A stretch of DNA of 64,000 bases from Epiperipatus broadwayi (GCA_028023455.1 JAQFVV010012402.1:13820483-13884482), one strand, 5' to 3'; positions 21,996-34,561 are shown, numbered from the stretch's first letter. A program made the numbers and translations. Notes: generated by a model from the sequence alone, not told the origin.

Positions 21996-23270
21996 CCAAG
22001 GGATTGTAAAAGATCATACTTCTACATATTACTAAATCTATTTCAGATATGCTATTTATTAGTGCTATAGTTTAAATTCTTTGTTGCATAGAGAATAAAA
22101 TCCAATCTCTGTGAAATTATTTTCCAGCAGTCTAATATCATTTGGTAAATTTGTAACTTTTCTTTAATAAATAAACTTTATTCCTTTTCCATTCTCTGAA
22201 TTTGATTTTATATTTAAGAAGAAGCTTTATCTCATATTTCTTCATCTATCTTTTGTCAAGATTATTACTGCATCCTATATCAGACTTTGCTTCCTAAAAC
22301 TATGAAAATGCCTTTTTTTAAATAAATAGCCATAACTTCTGCTTATAGAAATTACTTTTTATGAAAGCTATTAAGAAACCATGTTATTAATAAACCAGAT
22401 CCTTTTTTTTTTTAAAAAAAAAAAAACCATCATTAACTATAAGCATGGATTTTGTAGTCTACATATTATTCTTGCAACATTTGTAATAAATTTCAAAACA
22501 TTATTTATTCATCCAGATCAATTCAGGGTAACTTTGTAGTAAATCATTTGGATACTGTCCCATTATCTCTAATGGATTATACTTATAATAAAATGATTCC
22601 TTTTTTGAACATTATCATAAATCAGACTTCAACCAGAGTCACTTACTAATAAGCTGATGCATCTGATTTCTCACCTCTGTATCAATACTGAATTTATGTA
22701 ATATAGTCTATCTGAATTCCTGTTAATAAGCACAGTGACTGTTAACTAGTCTTATAGTTTCATTTGCTAATCTTTGTCTATTTTTCAGTTTGTAAACCTT
22801 TGACCTAGCATCTATGCATTATTTCTTAATTAATTAATTAATTAATCTTGTGTCTAATCAGCCTTTTACAAACTAATAACCAATGTATATTGTCAATTTT
22901 ATTATTCATGATACTCGTGTATTTTTAATATTTTATTAAGTATTTTGAGAAACATTTCCCATTTTAAAACCTTTTGCCTGCAAAAAGGCAGTGAAGAATA
23001 ATGAAATAATTTTCATGTGATTTATATTTTATTCATACTAGGCATGTGGTCTTCATCCAATGCACATTGTTGCATCAGACTGAATTTGAAAAAGTGTTGT
23101 GTTTTTCTACTATTTCAATCTTTATTTATTGACAAAACCAGCAAATGTTTTCCCACAGTAAGACAAATTTTATAAACATCTTTATATATAAATATATTTA
23201 TTTTAATATTCTCATGGATAAATGATGAATTCATAGTAATTTCCAGGAGCTTCTGTGTAATAAAAATATA
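21996..23270. other. AT-rich non-coding stretch
   Basis: No gene is visible. There is a short (TTAA)n run at about 22826-22845. Confidence 0.5.
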
Positions 23271-23279
23271 ATAGCTAAT

Positions 23280-23324
23280 TAGCTGATGTTTCAGTACAAT
23301 AACAAATATTTTCCTCAGAACTTT
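23280..23324 (-). ncRNA. Hammerhead ribozyme motif, family H4 (PLE), left copy
   Basis: Minus strand: GTT, core CTGAGGA, a stem II region AAAATATTTG...TTGTACT, GAAAC, ATC, AGCT. It aligns with the right copy at 23956-23997. The 5' side of stem I has changed (AAGTT instead of AAGCT), so this copy is weaker. Confidence 0.45.
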
Positions 23325-23329
23325 TGATC

Positions 23330-23948
23330 ACAGGATTATTAATAGGGCATTTTTATATAAGAAAAAAGATTTTGATATTTATAACTGTTCTACCATATGT
23401 AAAGGGAGTAATTGATAAAATTGGTAATGTTTTAAAGAAAAATAATATCCATGCAATTTATACTACATTAAAAAAAATTAATGAAATATTTCCATGCCCT
23501 AAAAAGACATTTTCTTTGGGAGTGTCATGTTGTGTATGAAATTCCATGAGGAATTTGTTTACATTCATACATTGGAGAGACCAATCATAGAATAAACATA
23601 AGAAAGGAAGAACACATTTTGGCAGTTTGAGAAAAATCTAATTCATCAGCCATTTATTCACCTATTAATTAAATTAAATAACCATGAAATCAATTTTAAT
23701 AAAACACATATTCTGGCAAAAATTGAACAATATGACCAGAGATTGCTAAAGGAAATTATAGAGGTTTTTAAAAGGCCCAAGAGCATAAATGATAAATGTG
23801 ATTTAAAGAAAATTAGCAGTATTTGGAAAAAGTTATTGGAGGATAAACTATTTTTTAAAACTTCTCAACCAATAGAATTGAAAAATAAGGAGAAAATAAA
23901 AGAAAAAATAATAATTTTAAATCTCATCACACATATTCTTATGATTTG
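23330..23948 (+). pseudogene. Penelope-like polyprotein C-terminus (GIY-YIG region), broken
   Basis: Recognisable blocks in order: a stretch LPYVKGVIDKIGNVLKK (about 23388-23438) typical of the linker before the endonuclease; KKINEIFPCPKKTFSLGVSC (about 23470-23530), where the GIY half is expected; then, after stops and a frame change, YIGETNHRINIRKEEH (about 23560-23612), the YIG half with its Arg and Glu-His; and finally EINFNKTHILAKIEQYDQR (about 23690-23745) continuing into IEVFKRPKSIN and a C-terminal Trp-Lys-Lys stretch. The blocks follow the known order of the PLE endonuclease region and tail. At least two stops and a frameshift break the frame, so no product is expected. The parent element would use the endonuclease to nick DNA for target-primed reverse transcription. 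Confidence 0.8.
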
Positions 23949-23955
23949 AGAGAGA

Positions 23956-23997
23956 AGCTCTGAGGAAAATACTTGTTATTGTACTGAAACATCAGCT
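23956..23997 (+). ncRNA. Hammerhead ribozyme motif, family H4 (PLE), right copy
   Basis: Stem I AGCT (23956-23959) pairs with AGCT (23994-23997). Core CTGAGGA is at 23960-23966. Stem II spans 23967-23985; its pairs A68-U85, U70-A83, A71-U82 and C72-G81 hold, with one A-C mismatch and an extra A next to the core. GAAA is at 23986-23989 and triplet ATC at 23991-23993. The sequence GAAACATC is what the widespread PLE ending GAAACGTC becomes by CpG decay. Confidence 0.55.
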
Positions 23998-24172
23998 ATT
24001 TAGCACATATATATATATATCTATACTGACCTTATCTTTAGTACACACTCAATGGTATCATTTAATACAGTAGATAACACAATCATTACATACTAAGTCA
24101 GTTATAAGCAATATTTCTTTACTTAAGTGTATGTATTGGTGATGTATAACTACTTTAAATAAAAAGTTAAAT

Positions 24173-24260
24173 TAAACAAGGCAAAACTCCATACAGTAGT
24201 GCCACCCTGTGCCTTGTTTAATAACAATTATGTGCTAGTATAAGAGATGGTGATCATGTG
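24173..24260 (+). mobile_element. Family H2 element, short deleted copy with 12-bp duplication
   Basis: This 88-bp copy retains the two ends of the family (AAACAAGGCAAAACTCCATA at the start, GATGGTGATCATGTG at the end) and lacks the hammerhead-bearing middle. AAAAAGTTAAAT flanks it at 24161-24172 and 24261-24272. The short inverted AAACAAGGC / GCCTTGTTT within it is the family's own internal inverted repeat. Confidence 0.8.
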
Positions 24261-24599
24261 AAAAAGTTAAATATTGTGTAATATGACGAATTGTATTCTT
24301 ATTGCTGAATATGTCATCTAAAAAAAATTTTCTGAAAGTGTACTTAAGTATGAAATAAATGTTTAGGAATTCTTTCAATTAATGTGTTTGTAAACATGTG
24401 TTGCATTTATTTTGCAACATAATAAAAAAATACTTTAATATTAAAATGCTAAATTATTTTCACATAAATATTTCTGCTCAGCTTTTTTTTCTGCCAACAA
24501 TATCTTTGTCTATTTAATTTTAAGTCTTTGTGTAGTTGTTTGAAACTACAGATAATACTGAACCCAATATAATGTATATTTTAGAAAAAAAAAAATCAA

Positions 24600-25190
24600 G
24601 TTATATATCACATGACTTAATTTAATAATCTATTACAAATGTTATATAATGAGTTTGCCAATAGCTCTTAACAAGTTTTTCAGAACATTCCTATCCACAG
24701 AATGGTTTCTAGTTCTGACTTTTGTCAGTGAGGCATTAGGATATTCAAGCATTAGATTTAAAATACCAGGTCAAGTCCAGCACTTTATCTAATATTTAAC
24801 TATTAAGTAGAAAATCTGAAATTTTCAGACATCCATATGTCTTCAAATCCAGCTATCTAACTTAAATAGCCATATGGACTGAACTAAGTTCAGTTACACA
24901 ATATATTAATAGTGTTAGCAATATAAAATTGCCAAAGTCTTAAGAGCAATAACAATAATTGGAAAAAAATCAAATCATATATCAAGTGACTTAATTTAAT
25001 AAGCTTGTATTACAAATGTTGTATAATGATCGTGCCAATAGCTCTTAGCAAGCTTTTCAGAACAACCCTATCCATAGACCAGTTTCTAGCTCTGGATTTC
25101 ATCAGTGAGGCACTAGAATATTCAAGCATTAGATTTAAAACACCAGGTCAACCCATCACTTTATCTAATATTTACCTATTAAGTAATCAC
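24600..25190 (-). repeat. Direct repeat pair with H2-related hammerhead cores
   Basis: Copies at 24600-24823 and 24964-25186 are about 85 percent identical, 361 bp apart, same orientation. On the minus strand each has GCCTCA, a CTGATGA (25105-25099) or CTGACAA (24728-24722) core, a short stem II, GAAA, and TCTATGGA or TCTGTGGA, matching the H2 hammerhead layout. Stem II in the left copy is AGT/ACT (three pairs) and in the right copy carries one mismatch, and stem I is interrupted. The dimer-like spacing resembles family H1. The frame 25005-25238 simply runs across the second copy. Confidence 0.6.
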
Positions 25191-28100
25191 TATGGAAAAT
25201 TTTTTATAATATTTACATTATTTTTCTTTTTGGATTAACTTATTAACAGAAAAGTGAAAAAAAAATATAAATACAATATTTACATTATTCGTGTCGGCAA
25301 TGTGCAATCATATCATGATCATTAATGTGTACTTTCTGGCAGGGAAGGATCTCATATCTTTGAAAATAGTCTACTGAATCATGTTCTATCCCAAATTGTT
25401 ATCATCATGACAATTTATCAAAAAAAAAAAAAAAACTGCTAATAAAAAGAAATGCACTGAATTGAAGTAAAGTACTACTATGTTAGGATCTTGTCACTTC
25501 CCTAGTTATAATATAAGTAAAAAAAAAAAAATGAAATAAAGCTTTTTAATGGAATTTATTTCTTTTTTAAAATTTAATAATCAATTTATTAATTTCATTT
25601 TAATTTAACAACTAACACACCTTCAGTAGATTATAGGCCCCGAAACTGTATATTTATCAAAAATACAGGAAGCCATCTTGGTTTACTTGAAAAGTCACAA
25701 GTATCCATTTATAATATTTTCTTACAATATGAATAATATGAAATAGTACTAAGTATGTAGTAGACCAAAGTTGGAATGAAATTCTTGAAGAGTGATATAC
25801 AGTAGATAAAACATTTATTAAAAGTGAAAATTTTTTTTTCCATATAAAATTTTCTTCTCCATTATTGTCTGACAGCATTTGATTAATCATGATAATATTA
25901 AAATTGAAAATCAGATGTTACTCAAAATGTCAATTAGACCAAAAGTCTTGTCAAATACTTATCATTCATTTAATATTTTAAGCTGAATAATATTTATTAC
26001 TCTTTTAAATGATTATATATTTTTCATAAATATAAACAAACCAGTTAAAACTTTATATAACTTTTAATGAATAATAAAATGTCCATAAAAATATATCTTT
26101 ACATCTTTGCAACATTAATTGTCATTACACATTTGACTTAAATGAAAAAATAATATTTATATTTTATAATTCTGATCATTATTTGAATATGTCATGTTTT
26201 TATTAAGATGCTAGAATAAATTATGTTAAGAGTGTGCAATGAATGGTAAATTACTTTATACTAAGTTGTTATCATTTGGAAATAGAACTCTATTGCATAA
26301 TGAATCCATTTCTCTTCAGATAAAGAACTTAATAATCACAATACATTTTGTAAACTAAAAAGGTTAAAAAATGGAAAGAAGACATATTATTCAACTTATC
26401 AAATTCAAAATAACGTAAATGTCAAAAATTATTGCCCGAGTTTTTTTTTTTAAATTTGATAATAATTAAATATTTATAAACCTCAGCTTAAGTCTGTAGG
26501 GCATAAAATAAACACTGAGAAAAATGAATAATCTCTGAAATAATAAAAAAGTTATCCTATACAGTTTCTAACTTTTAGCTCTCCTGTTAATAGATAGCAC
26601 TAATTTTTACTGCCTGATCATTAGTGTCTATTCTAATTCCAGTATTCAACAGTGTAAAATTTTTAAACTTTCTAAACTTGAATAACAGGAATGAAAATAA
26701 AAGTTGGGCATTAAGTGGGTACAGTGAAAATCCTCTATGAAAACTAAAGTGAAAGCATAGTATTTTATTGCCTTTTAATGCTGTGATTTGTTAAATAATT
26801 CCTGGCTTCTAAAGTTGAAGAGAGATGCTATTAATATTTCTAATGATATAAGCTAAGAGTCAAAACCTTAGAATCTATAAATCCATTTTTTAATGATTTT
26901 TATTAACAATATTAAATATATATCTAAAAAAAACATTGATTTTTTTTTATTTTTAAGATTTAAATCTCATAATCTCAGTTTAGCATTAAAAGTTAAACTG
27001 AAAAAAAAAACCCCCATAATTTGGCTGTGTAAAAGTCAATTATCTTAGTCAGTTTTCAGATGAATGATCAGTTATTTTATGATAATGGTATAAAACATCT
27101 TTATAATTAATTAAGTGGTTTGCACTTTTTATTGCTGTGGAATATTTGACCAACACATTATCACTCAACTTTCTTTACTTATCTTTAGCGTATGTTTTTA
27201 AGGGTAGTTCTTTTCAATTTATTCCAGAGTCATTTATTATAACTTTGAATAATTAATGACCATTTGATGGTAATGCTATTATTATCATTCAAATTCACAA
27301 CAGATGTCTCTAAAATATAATGAAAAGAATTGCTCCAAAACAATATTTTACTAAATAAGTTAAGAAGATATCAACTAACACTTCTGATAGTATATCCTAG
27401 AGATATTAAATAATCAAATTTAATATAAGATATTAAAATTTAGGCTGACAGTAGGGTTTTTTTTTGACTGTAGATCAAACATTTTTTTTTTGTTTTCAGA
27501 ACATGTTGTAATATTAAATTTAATACAGATATCTATATATATGAAGTTAACATAAAATATAAAAGAAAAAAAATTATAAAAATGCTCAAGTACAAAATTA
27601 ATATATATATATAAAAATACTAAGAATTCCACCTATATCTGCAGTATTAATGTATTTATATTGTAATTTGTTTTTTTATACTTTTGATTGTTCTTAATGC
27701 CAAAGCATAATATTGAATTAAAAAACAAATTGGTATTTGTAAAATCTGCATATTTACTTTGATGATTATTTTACAGCAATATGGATCATTTACTTAAAAT
27801 GAAATTGTGATTATTCTTGAATTCTATACTAATTTAACATATATGAAATTGAATACGTATGTGTATATAGTTACATGTATAAATCTGTGTACATAATTAA
27901 GGCATTAGTATAAAATTACTAAATCCATTTATAAATGTAGTATTTATTTTTATAAGGTTGAACATATAAATGATATATATGTGTATCCATTCATATTGTG
28001 AAGGAATATAAACTTGATAGACCAGATAAATTTTTTCAAGATTTGACAGATCTATTTTAGATAATTATGAGTCAGTGAATGCATCAATATTATTTTAAGA

Positions 28101-29330
28101 GTTGATATCTGTCACAAGAAGACCAAAATTACAATGTTTATTTTCATTTTTAACAATTAACATCACTGTTTAGTATTGGAAAATATAGTTTTACAGTGTA
28201 CTATCAACATTCAATTATTTGAAAAATTAAAATCAGTTAATCTGCTTAAAAGGCCATTAAGTATAAAATTTCAGTTTGAAGTAGATCTTTTAATGAATAG
28301 AGGTTCATATATTGGTATTTGTTTTTTCTTATTACTAGAAACTTTACAAAATTCATATGGTGTCCAAGGATTTGATAGTGAAATCACACTATGTGTAATT
28401 GAATCCTATTAGATATATTATAATGAATCTGTCACATCTATGAGGCAATTGTCATGGCTACCAATTCCTACTGCCTGAATATACATATATATTATATGCC
28501 TCTATGTTATTAATGAAATGTATATATTTTAAATAAATAACAATGACAAGAAGTATTATTTTTTAATATTGTAGACCTGTTATTTTTAATAAGTCTAAAA
28601 ACATTTTTAATGAAATTATCAAATTTGTTTAATTAAGTAAGCTAAAGCTTTTTTTAAAAAAATATTTATTCTTTTCTTTTATTTTTAATTTTGTTACACT
28701 TAAATGTATTTAATCTCACTTGATAGTATAGGAATTTATAATTCTCTATCAAATAAATCAGAAATATAATTCCTAATTCATCAAGTAAACAAATTTGAAT
28801 TAAAATATATATACATATTTTTCTTCTTATTGTTGTTATTGATTTTTTTTAAATAGTTTTTTTTTTTTTAAATGATGTGAAATTTTGATATTGAAAATGT
28901 TCAATTTAGATTACAATTAAGATCCATATTATTAAAATTGTAAAACGTTTCTGTGATGTAAAATATTTTTCAATGAGGAACATTTATATTTTTTTTCATT
29001 TAGTAAATTTTCAAAATGTTCTATATTTATTTCATTAGAAAATTAATTCAATTTAACATATTTCTGTATGCAGTTTGGCTATTGTAAATATGTCTTATGT
29101 GTATTTTTTTGGTTGTTTGTTTATTTGTTTAAAAATTTCCATTCAAATTTTGAATAAAGGATTTGTTCTAAAATATTGTTTATATGTTTTTGTTATGTTT
29201 TTATTTATTCTCTGTATTTGTTATGTTATATAGTTAATTTGTTTCAATCATTTTTGAAGTTCTAACAATATGGATTATGGTATTGTAATTTTATTTATAT
29301 TTTGTTTTATTATTATTTTTACTTTTTTTA
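25191..29330. other. Long AT-rich non-coding stretch
   Basis: About 4 kb with no recognisable gene, RNA gene or mobile element. Chance frames (25657-25890 -, 27420-27632 -, 28176-28412 +) are Ile/Phe/Asn/Lys-rich with no domain. Homopolymer A/T runs are frequent. Confidence 0.5.
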
Positions 29331-29334
29331 TAAA

Positions 29335-29351
29335 CAGCAGATGGCGCTCTG
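29335..29351 (+). promoter_or_regulatory. Candidate CTCF-binding site
   Basis: CAGCAGATGGCGCTCTG closely follows the conserved animal CTCF core (CCASYAGRKGGCRS type). It is a short GC-rich island in several kilobases of very AT-rich sequence, which makes a chance origin less likely. If real it would act in chromatin looping or insulation. There is no functional evidence. Confidence 0.45.
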
Positions 29352-29860
29352 CATACCATTAAAACAGATGTTTAACATTTGATAAAGGCATGAAGTCATA
29401 TGCTGAAAAAGGCTTTTAATGCATAATTATAATATATATTTTCTATAATAGTTGTTACATATTGATTTTTTTATATAAATTTATGTGAAGAAAATTCCAG
29501 AATTTTGGACTTCCTTTATTTCCATTTTTAATAACAATGTGAAACAATATACATTAATTTCTGCTTTGCCCTTGCTTCATTAAGAATAATTATGAATGCA
29601 CATATTTTAAGTTTTAATTCATCAGCAAAGAATCTATTGTACTTATGTTTCACTTTCATTCATTATTTTAGTTTATCATATTTTTATTTACAGTTTTGTT
29701 CTTGCCATAGTATGATTATTTTAACAAAAAAAAAAGGAAAACAAGATTGTTTTAAACTTTACTGAGATTCATAAAGCAAAAGCTTTTAAGTGGTAGTGCA
29801 CAATGTGATGACATCGGTGGTAAAAATGTTTTAATTCTAAAAAAATCATAAAAATATGGG
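29352..29860. other. AT-rich non-coding stretch
   Basis: No recognisable feature. Confidence 0.5.
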
Positions 29861-29873
29861 TCAAAGATTTCTT

Positions 29874-30186
29874 CACATAATCACCATTCTTTATGCTTAT
29901 ACAAGCTGTTTTTCACAGAGGCAAAACTCTCCATACACTAGTGTCATTCAGTGCAAGCCAGAGTAATCAATGGATGCAGAAAGGTTTGTGCATAAAATCC
30001 CTATTTAGTGCCTACTCATTCAATATCCCCAGACTAGTTTCTACTGATGAAAGCCATAAGCTAGAAACTAGTCCAAGGATATTGGATGAGTAGGTACCCC
30101 AGACTAGTTTCTACAAACCTTCTTGCATTCACTGATTACTATGGCTTGCACTGAGTGGCGCTACTGTGTAGAGAGTTTTGCCTCTG
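29874..30186 (-). mobile_element. Family H2 element, rearranged, with 13-bp duplication
   Basis: This is a minus-strand copy: the family 3' end is at the left (CACATAATCACCATTC) and the 5' end (inverted GGCAAAACTCTC) at the right. TCAAAGATTTCTT flanks both sides (29861-29873 and 30187-30199), so the whole composite was inserted or copied as one unit. The centre holds two opposed ACTAGT-GAAA segments around CTGATGA (about 30040), so the hammerhead has been broken and re-joined. The reading frame 29893-30093 runs across it and is not a gene. Confidence 0.8.
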
Positions 30187-30199
30187 TCAAAGATTTCTT

Positions 30200-31738
30200 T
30201 TTGGAAATAGTGAAATAAATTTTTTTTAAGACTTATAAAATTTTAAATCATGACTTCAAAGATTTTTTTAATTAGATTTTATTAATTGTGAAATTAAAAT
30301 CAAGATTGCTACCAAATATAGATATAAAAGATCTGAAAATAATTGATCACTATATAGTAATTTATGTTAACTCCAGAATAGTAATATTAAAATTATCTGT
30401 ATATATGCATTTTACAAAATAGGTGTAGAATGTTTTGATTTATAAAATCTGATTTGTACTTTGTTTGCCTTTTGATGAATATTCATTATATCTATAATGC
30501 TTAAACAGTAATTTTTAATGAGTTTCAAATATTACCATCTTTTTATATGATGAATTGAGATTGTTAAAATATGTTTTGTTAAAACAGATAAATACCAAAG
30601 TCAAAAAATTCAAAATAAAAGCTAACGGATAAAAAAAAAATAAAATAAAAAATAGATAATGTAAATGAGGAAGATAAACAATTTAGTTATAAAATAATAC
30701 TAGTATAAAAAAGGCCAACAATTATTAAAAGGTATACATAGTTTAAAAATTTGGAAAAATATATAGGTAATTTATTGATTAAAAATCTAATAAATCTAAA
30801 GAAGCAAAAATTAAATAATAAAATATTAGAGGGTTAAAGTTTCATCCAAAATAAAATTAAAGAAATTCTAAATGATTAAACTTGTGAAAGTTTTGGTTAA
30901 TTTTAGAGATAGAAAGCTAAGTTAGACTACACTATTGTAAATTTCTGTTCTAGTATTTTTAAAATAATGAATTATCTAACAGCACCTTGAAATCAGAAAA
31001 TCATATATCCAGATCTAAAGACAATTCTATTAAGATTTGGATCAAGATAATCATCCCTGGAATCTTATTTAAAGGCTTTAGTTAGAGAATTCCTAAATTA
31101 TCTGATCTTTATCGTAATCTTCTGAGAAGGACATGTTATTTTTAATTCAAGGAATGCTGTTACGCAATGTAGTTGAAGCTTACTGACTAGAATCAGTTCA
31201 AATTGCTTTTAAAGTTACTTTTGATTTTGTAAACTAGTATTATCTTGCCACATTAAGTGACCACTTTTCCAGACTATCTTTATTTAGTGTTGGTTTTAAA
31301 ATCCACATGATAAACACAAATACTGTATTAAAAGTTATATGAAATTTCCATGCTATTTTATTTAGTGAAGATGAATTTACCAAAACTTAATATTACTGCC
31401 ATTACTATTTGTAAATATATAGTTTCAACTGTTTACTGAACAGGAACATTTCTGCAATGCTTCTGATGGTACTTCATTCACCTTTGATATTTGCTTGCCA
31501 TATTTGTGTTCATTTGGTAGCAGAAACTAGAACTAAAATGGTTCCAAAAAATGTCTAAAGATGTCACTATAATACAGATAATATAAATAAACCATCAGCA
31601 GCACTGATTGGTAGATTCCATTCTCAGATCCCAAGAGTATGTGCAAGAGCATTTGGGAACATTGTTTTGTTATTTATTTCACTTTTAAAAAAAAACTATT
31701 TTCTATAGTTTATTTATGATTATTTTTGCTATATATAT
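30200..31738. other. AT-rich non-coding stretch
   Basis: No recognisable gene or repeat. Confidence 0.5.
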
Positions 31739-34561
31739 TGTAATGAAAAATATTATGAAATAAGAACAATGCTAACAAAGCAACATTGTCTCATAAATAG
31801 CAATATTCCCCTAATGGACATGCCAAAAATGTAATGGACAATAAATCAAATAATGAATGAAAAGCTACCTGAACTACAAATGCCCGCATATTTAAACAAG
31901 CTAGAAATGTAATGGAACAATAAATTACTGGTCATCAACAATAATAAATAATGTGGTAAATGAAAATAGACCAACAACAATATGGTCAAAATAAAAGTAA
32001 TTGTTTACTGAATAGCTTGCAGGTTTGGGTAATCATAAATGTAATAGAAAATATAACTGAGATGGGCTAGTTGACCTGAAAGTGGGTCAGAGTTTTGGGT
32101 GACCAAATGTAATAAATAAAATTATAAAGCAAGTAATTTTCTCCAATTATGCATTACATATTTGGGCAATCTAAAATATACTAAATAAATGTAGTACTTA
32201 GACAAGTAAAAAAAACTAATACATAAACAAATAAATGAATTATTCCACAAATGGTTCTATGATAGTTTAGATTTATATCTATAATGGTCTCATACATTTT
32301 TAAAGTGCCAATGAGTCCAGAGATAAATTTTTTTCTTGGCAAAAAAAAAAGAAAATTCAATAAATGATGATTTATTTGCTGATAAGATATAGTATGGAAT
32401 GTACAATTAAATATCTTAATAAAATAAATTGTGTAATAAAATGATTTCACTTAATAGAATGAATTGTGTGATAGGGCAAGTAGAAGATACTTAGATTAAT
32501 AATAAATATAAATTTATTATTATATTAACTCATTGAGGTGGTTAAAACAAATATAATTTAACGAATAACAACCACCTAACATTATACAATGGATATGTAC
32601 AATTTATTCCTGCCATATTGCAATCAAAAGATACGATCTATAATGAAAGTCATTAACACATAGTCAAATCATAAAGGATTAACTACAGAGTTTCTCACAT
32701 AAAATATAAAATGTAATGGAAATATTATTTTTCATATTTTAAATATAATATATTCAAAATCAAGCAATGCTTTTATAATAAAAGTTATAATTTTGAATTA
32801 AATTATAAAATATTAGTTATATTTTAAAATTTTGTTTATAAAAGTAATATGTTAATTAATTCAAGCCTAACTTGCTTAATTTATCTTTTTTTTTTTATTA
32901 AAGTGCATATCAAATGATAAGAAAAAAATAAAATTGCTTTATAATTAAAATTATTAATAAAGAAAGATTTCTTAAAAAATATTTATTAAAAGTTACCATT
33001 ATATTTTTAACTATTATTGACAAGTGAAAGCCACCTGGTAGATAATTCTAAAAAATTTATCTGTGAGCATCTGTTACCAAGTTAAGCATATATATAACTT
33101 TGATTTAAGTTTTCTTATCCTGCAGTGTTTTCTTTAGCATCTCCATGCTACCAAAATATAAATGTAGAAATCCGTAAATATTTTAATCATTAGATAATAT
33201 CCAATTATTCCTCTTGTCGATTCATGGGAAATTTAATGGTCTAAACTCCATAGCAGTTGGCATAGTGTTTGTTGTTAATCATTCCATTTTAATCATAAAG
33301 ACATCATGTGATCCTTTCCTCCTGAGTAATTTTTTACTCACAAAATATCATTGCTCTGCTACAAATCCAAAATCTATTCATAAAAATATGTGAAAGTAAA
33401 ACAAGTTTTAAAGAAAAATGTATGTACACCTGGGTCTCGTTTTATGCGGATTATTTTAATGTGATTTTGAAGTTATGTGATTCATGTTTCTTCTTAATAT
33501 CTTTCATATTTCACTATATTTATTAGATATCAAGAAATTTAAATTATTAATAACTTATTTTCTCTTGAAATCCTTTTTTTTTCTTCAAAAATATGATGTT
33601 ATATTGGCAGTTAATGTGAATATGGCCTGAAGCTGTATTTAGAATTTTAGCTTCTATGTAAAATAACCTATTTTATACCAATGAGTAAATAATAATAATA
33701 GATTTATACTTACATATAAAAATATCGTAATAAATATTCAAAAAAATTAAACTTTTAAAACATATATTTTGTTATATTTAACAGAAATAAATAATCTTTT
33801 AGATTTTTAAAATAAAAAACGAAGATTTTATCAACTGAAAATAATCTTTCTAATGATAATATATAATATTTTGTTTTGATTATGATTTCATTTTTTAAAT
33901 ATAGAAACAGAAAACCAGTAACACAGCACAAGACTGAAAATGATGCTAGTTGTACATGACATCATGAATAAAAATAAAGTGGCTAACAGGTTTCTCTGGG
34001 CATAATTGCTGAGAGATTCTTGACTTCATTTAAGGAGAAGCTGCAATACATCACATCGAATCTGATTTCTTATCAGTTTACAAACGAATGCTAGCGGTAA
34101 TGATTAAAATATGTATGAAAAATGTAAAATTAAATACTGTAGTTAATAAAAAAAGTTTGTCTTGTATTATTTTTTTTCAAATATAAGTAAATTAAGTCTA
34201 TTTTTGTGCGATTTTTTTTAATGCGGGTTTTTTGTGGAACCTATCTACCGCATAAAATGAGACCCAGGTGTATATTTGTTTATGAGCTTGTTTTATTATT
34301 TGGCAACCAACCAACAAACAAAAATATATGACATAGTCTTTTTTAGATTGTGAACATATGGATTATCTTTCTTCTAATCTTAATAAGGCATTGTTATTAT
34401 TAAAAATAATTTAATAAAATATTTCATTTTCTTTAAAAATTTAATAAAGTATCCACTCTACATTTATTCAAATTAATAAACATTTATTAAACATAAGACT
34501 TTTAATTGTTTTCTTTATTTAAGTTACTCAAAAACCATAAAAGGGACTGTAAATGATGACA
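31739..34561 (-). repeat. 3' LTR of element 1 (with Tigger-like insertion)
   Basis: Aligns with 36890-39048. Without the 844-bp insertion at 33427-34270 it is about 1,980 bp. The sequence near its minus-strand 3' end repeats an ATTACATTT...TGG...CCCAAA pattern several times (revcomp of 31819-31835, 31905-31925, 32038-32060, 32105-32120 and 32150-32170). Confidence 0.72.
33427..34270. mobile_element. pogo/Tigger-like non-autonomous DNA transposon
   Basis: Terminal inverted repeats start CACCTGGGTCTCGTTTTATG (left) and, inverted, CACCTGGGTCTCATTTTATG (right), with one mismatch in the first 20. The pattern ...CTCGTTTTAT-GCG is typical of Tigger/pogo ends. A TA dinucleotide flanks both sides (33425-33426 and 34271-34272), the target duplication of this superfamily. 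The other LTR has the empty site near 38733-38745. It is 844 bp long with no transposase frame, hence non-autonomous. Confidence 0.88.

Larger units (their letters stand above)
23274..24004 (+). mobile_element. Penelope-like element remnant flanked by inverted hammerhead ends
   Basis: A degraded C-terminal coding piece of a Penelope-like retroelement (23330-23948) lies between inverted repeats at 23274-23324 and 23953-24004. The arms share about 45 bp, and each contains a hammerhead-like core. Penelope-like elements pair a reverse transcriptase with a GIY-YIG endonuclease and are known to carry hammerheads in their terminal repeats, so protein remnant and ribozyme fit together. Only the linker and endonuclease portion remains; the reverse transcriptase is absent. 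Confidence 0.75.

Noticed and set aside
24970-25240. Frame 25005-25238 as a gene
   Set aside because: It runs across the second copy of a direct non-coding repeat; the first copy does not keep the frame.
29990-30110. Working family H2 hammerhead in the 30.0-kb copy
   Set aside because: It has CTGATGA and GAAACTAGTC, but the 5' side of stem I has been replaced by an inverted copy of the 3' part, so stem I cannot form.
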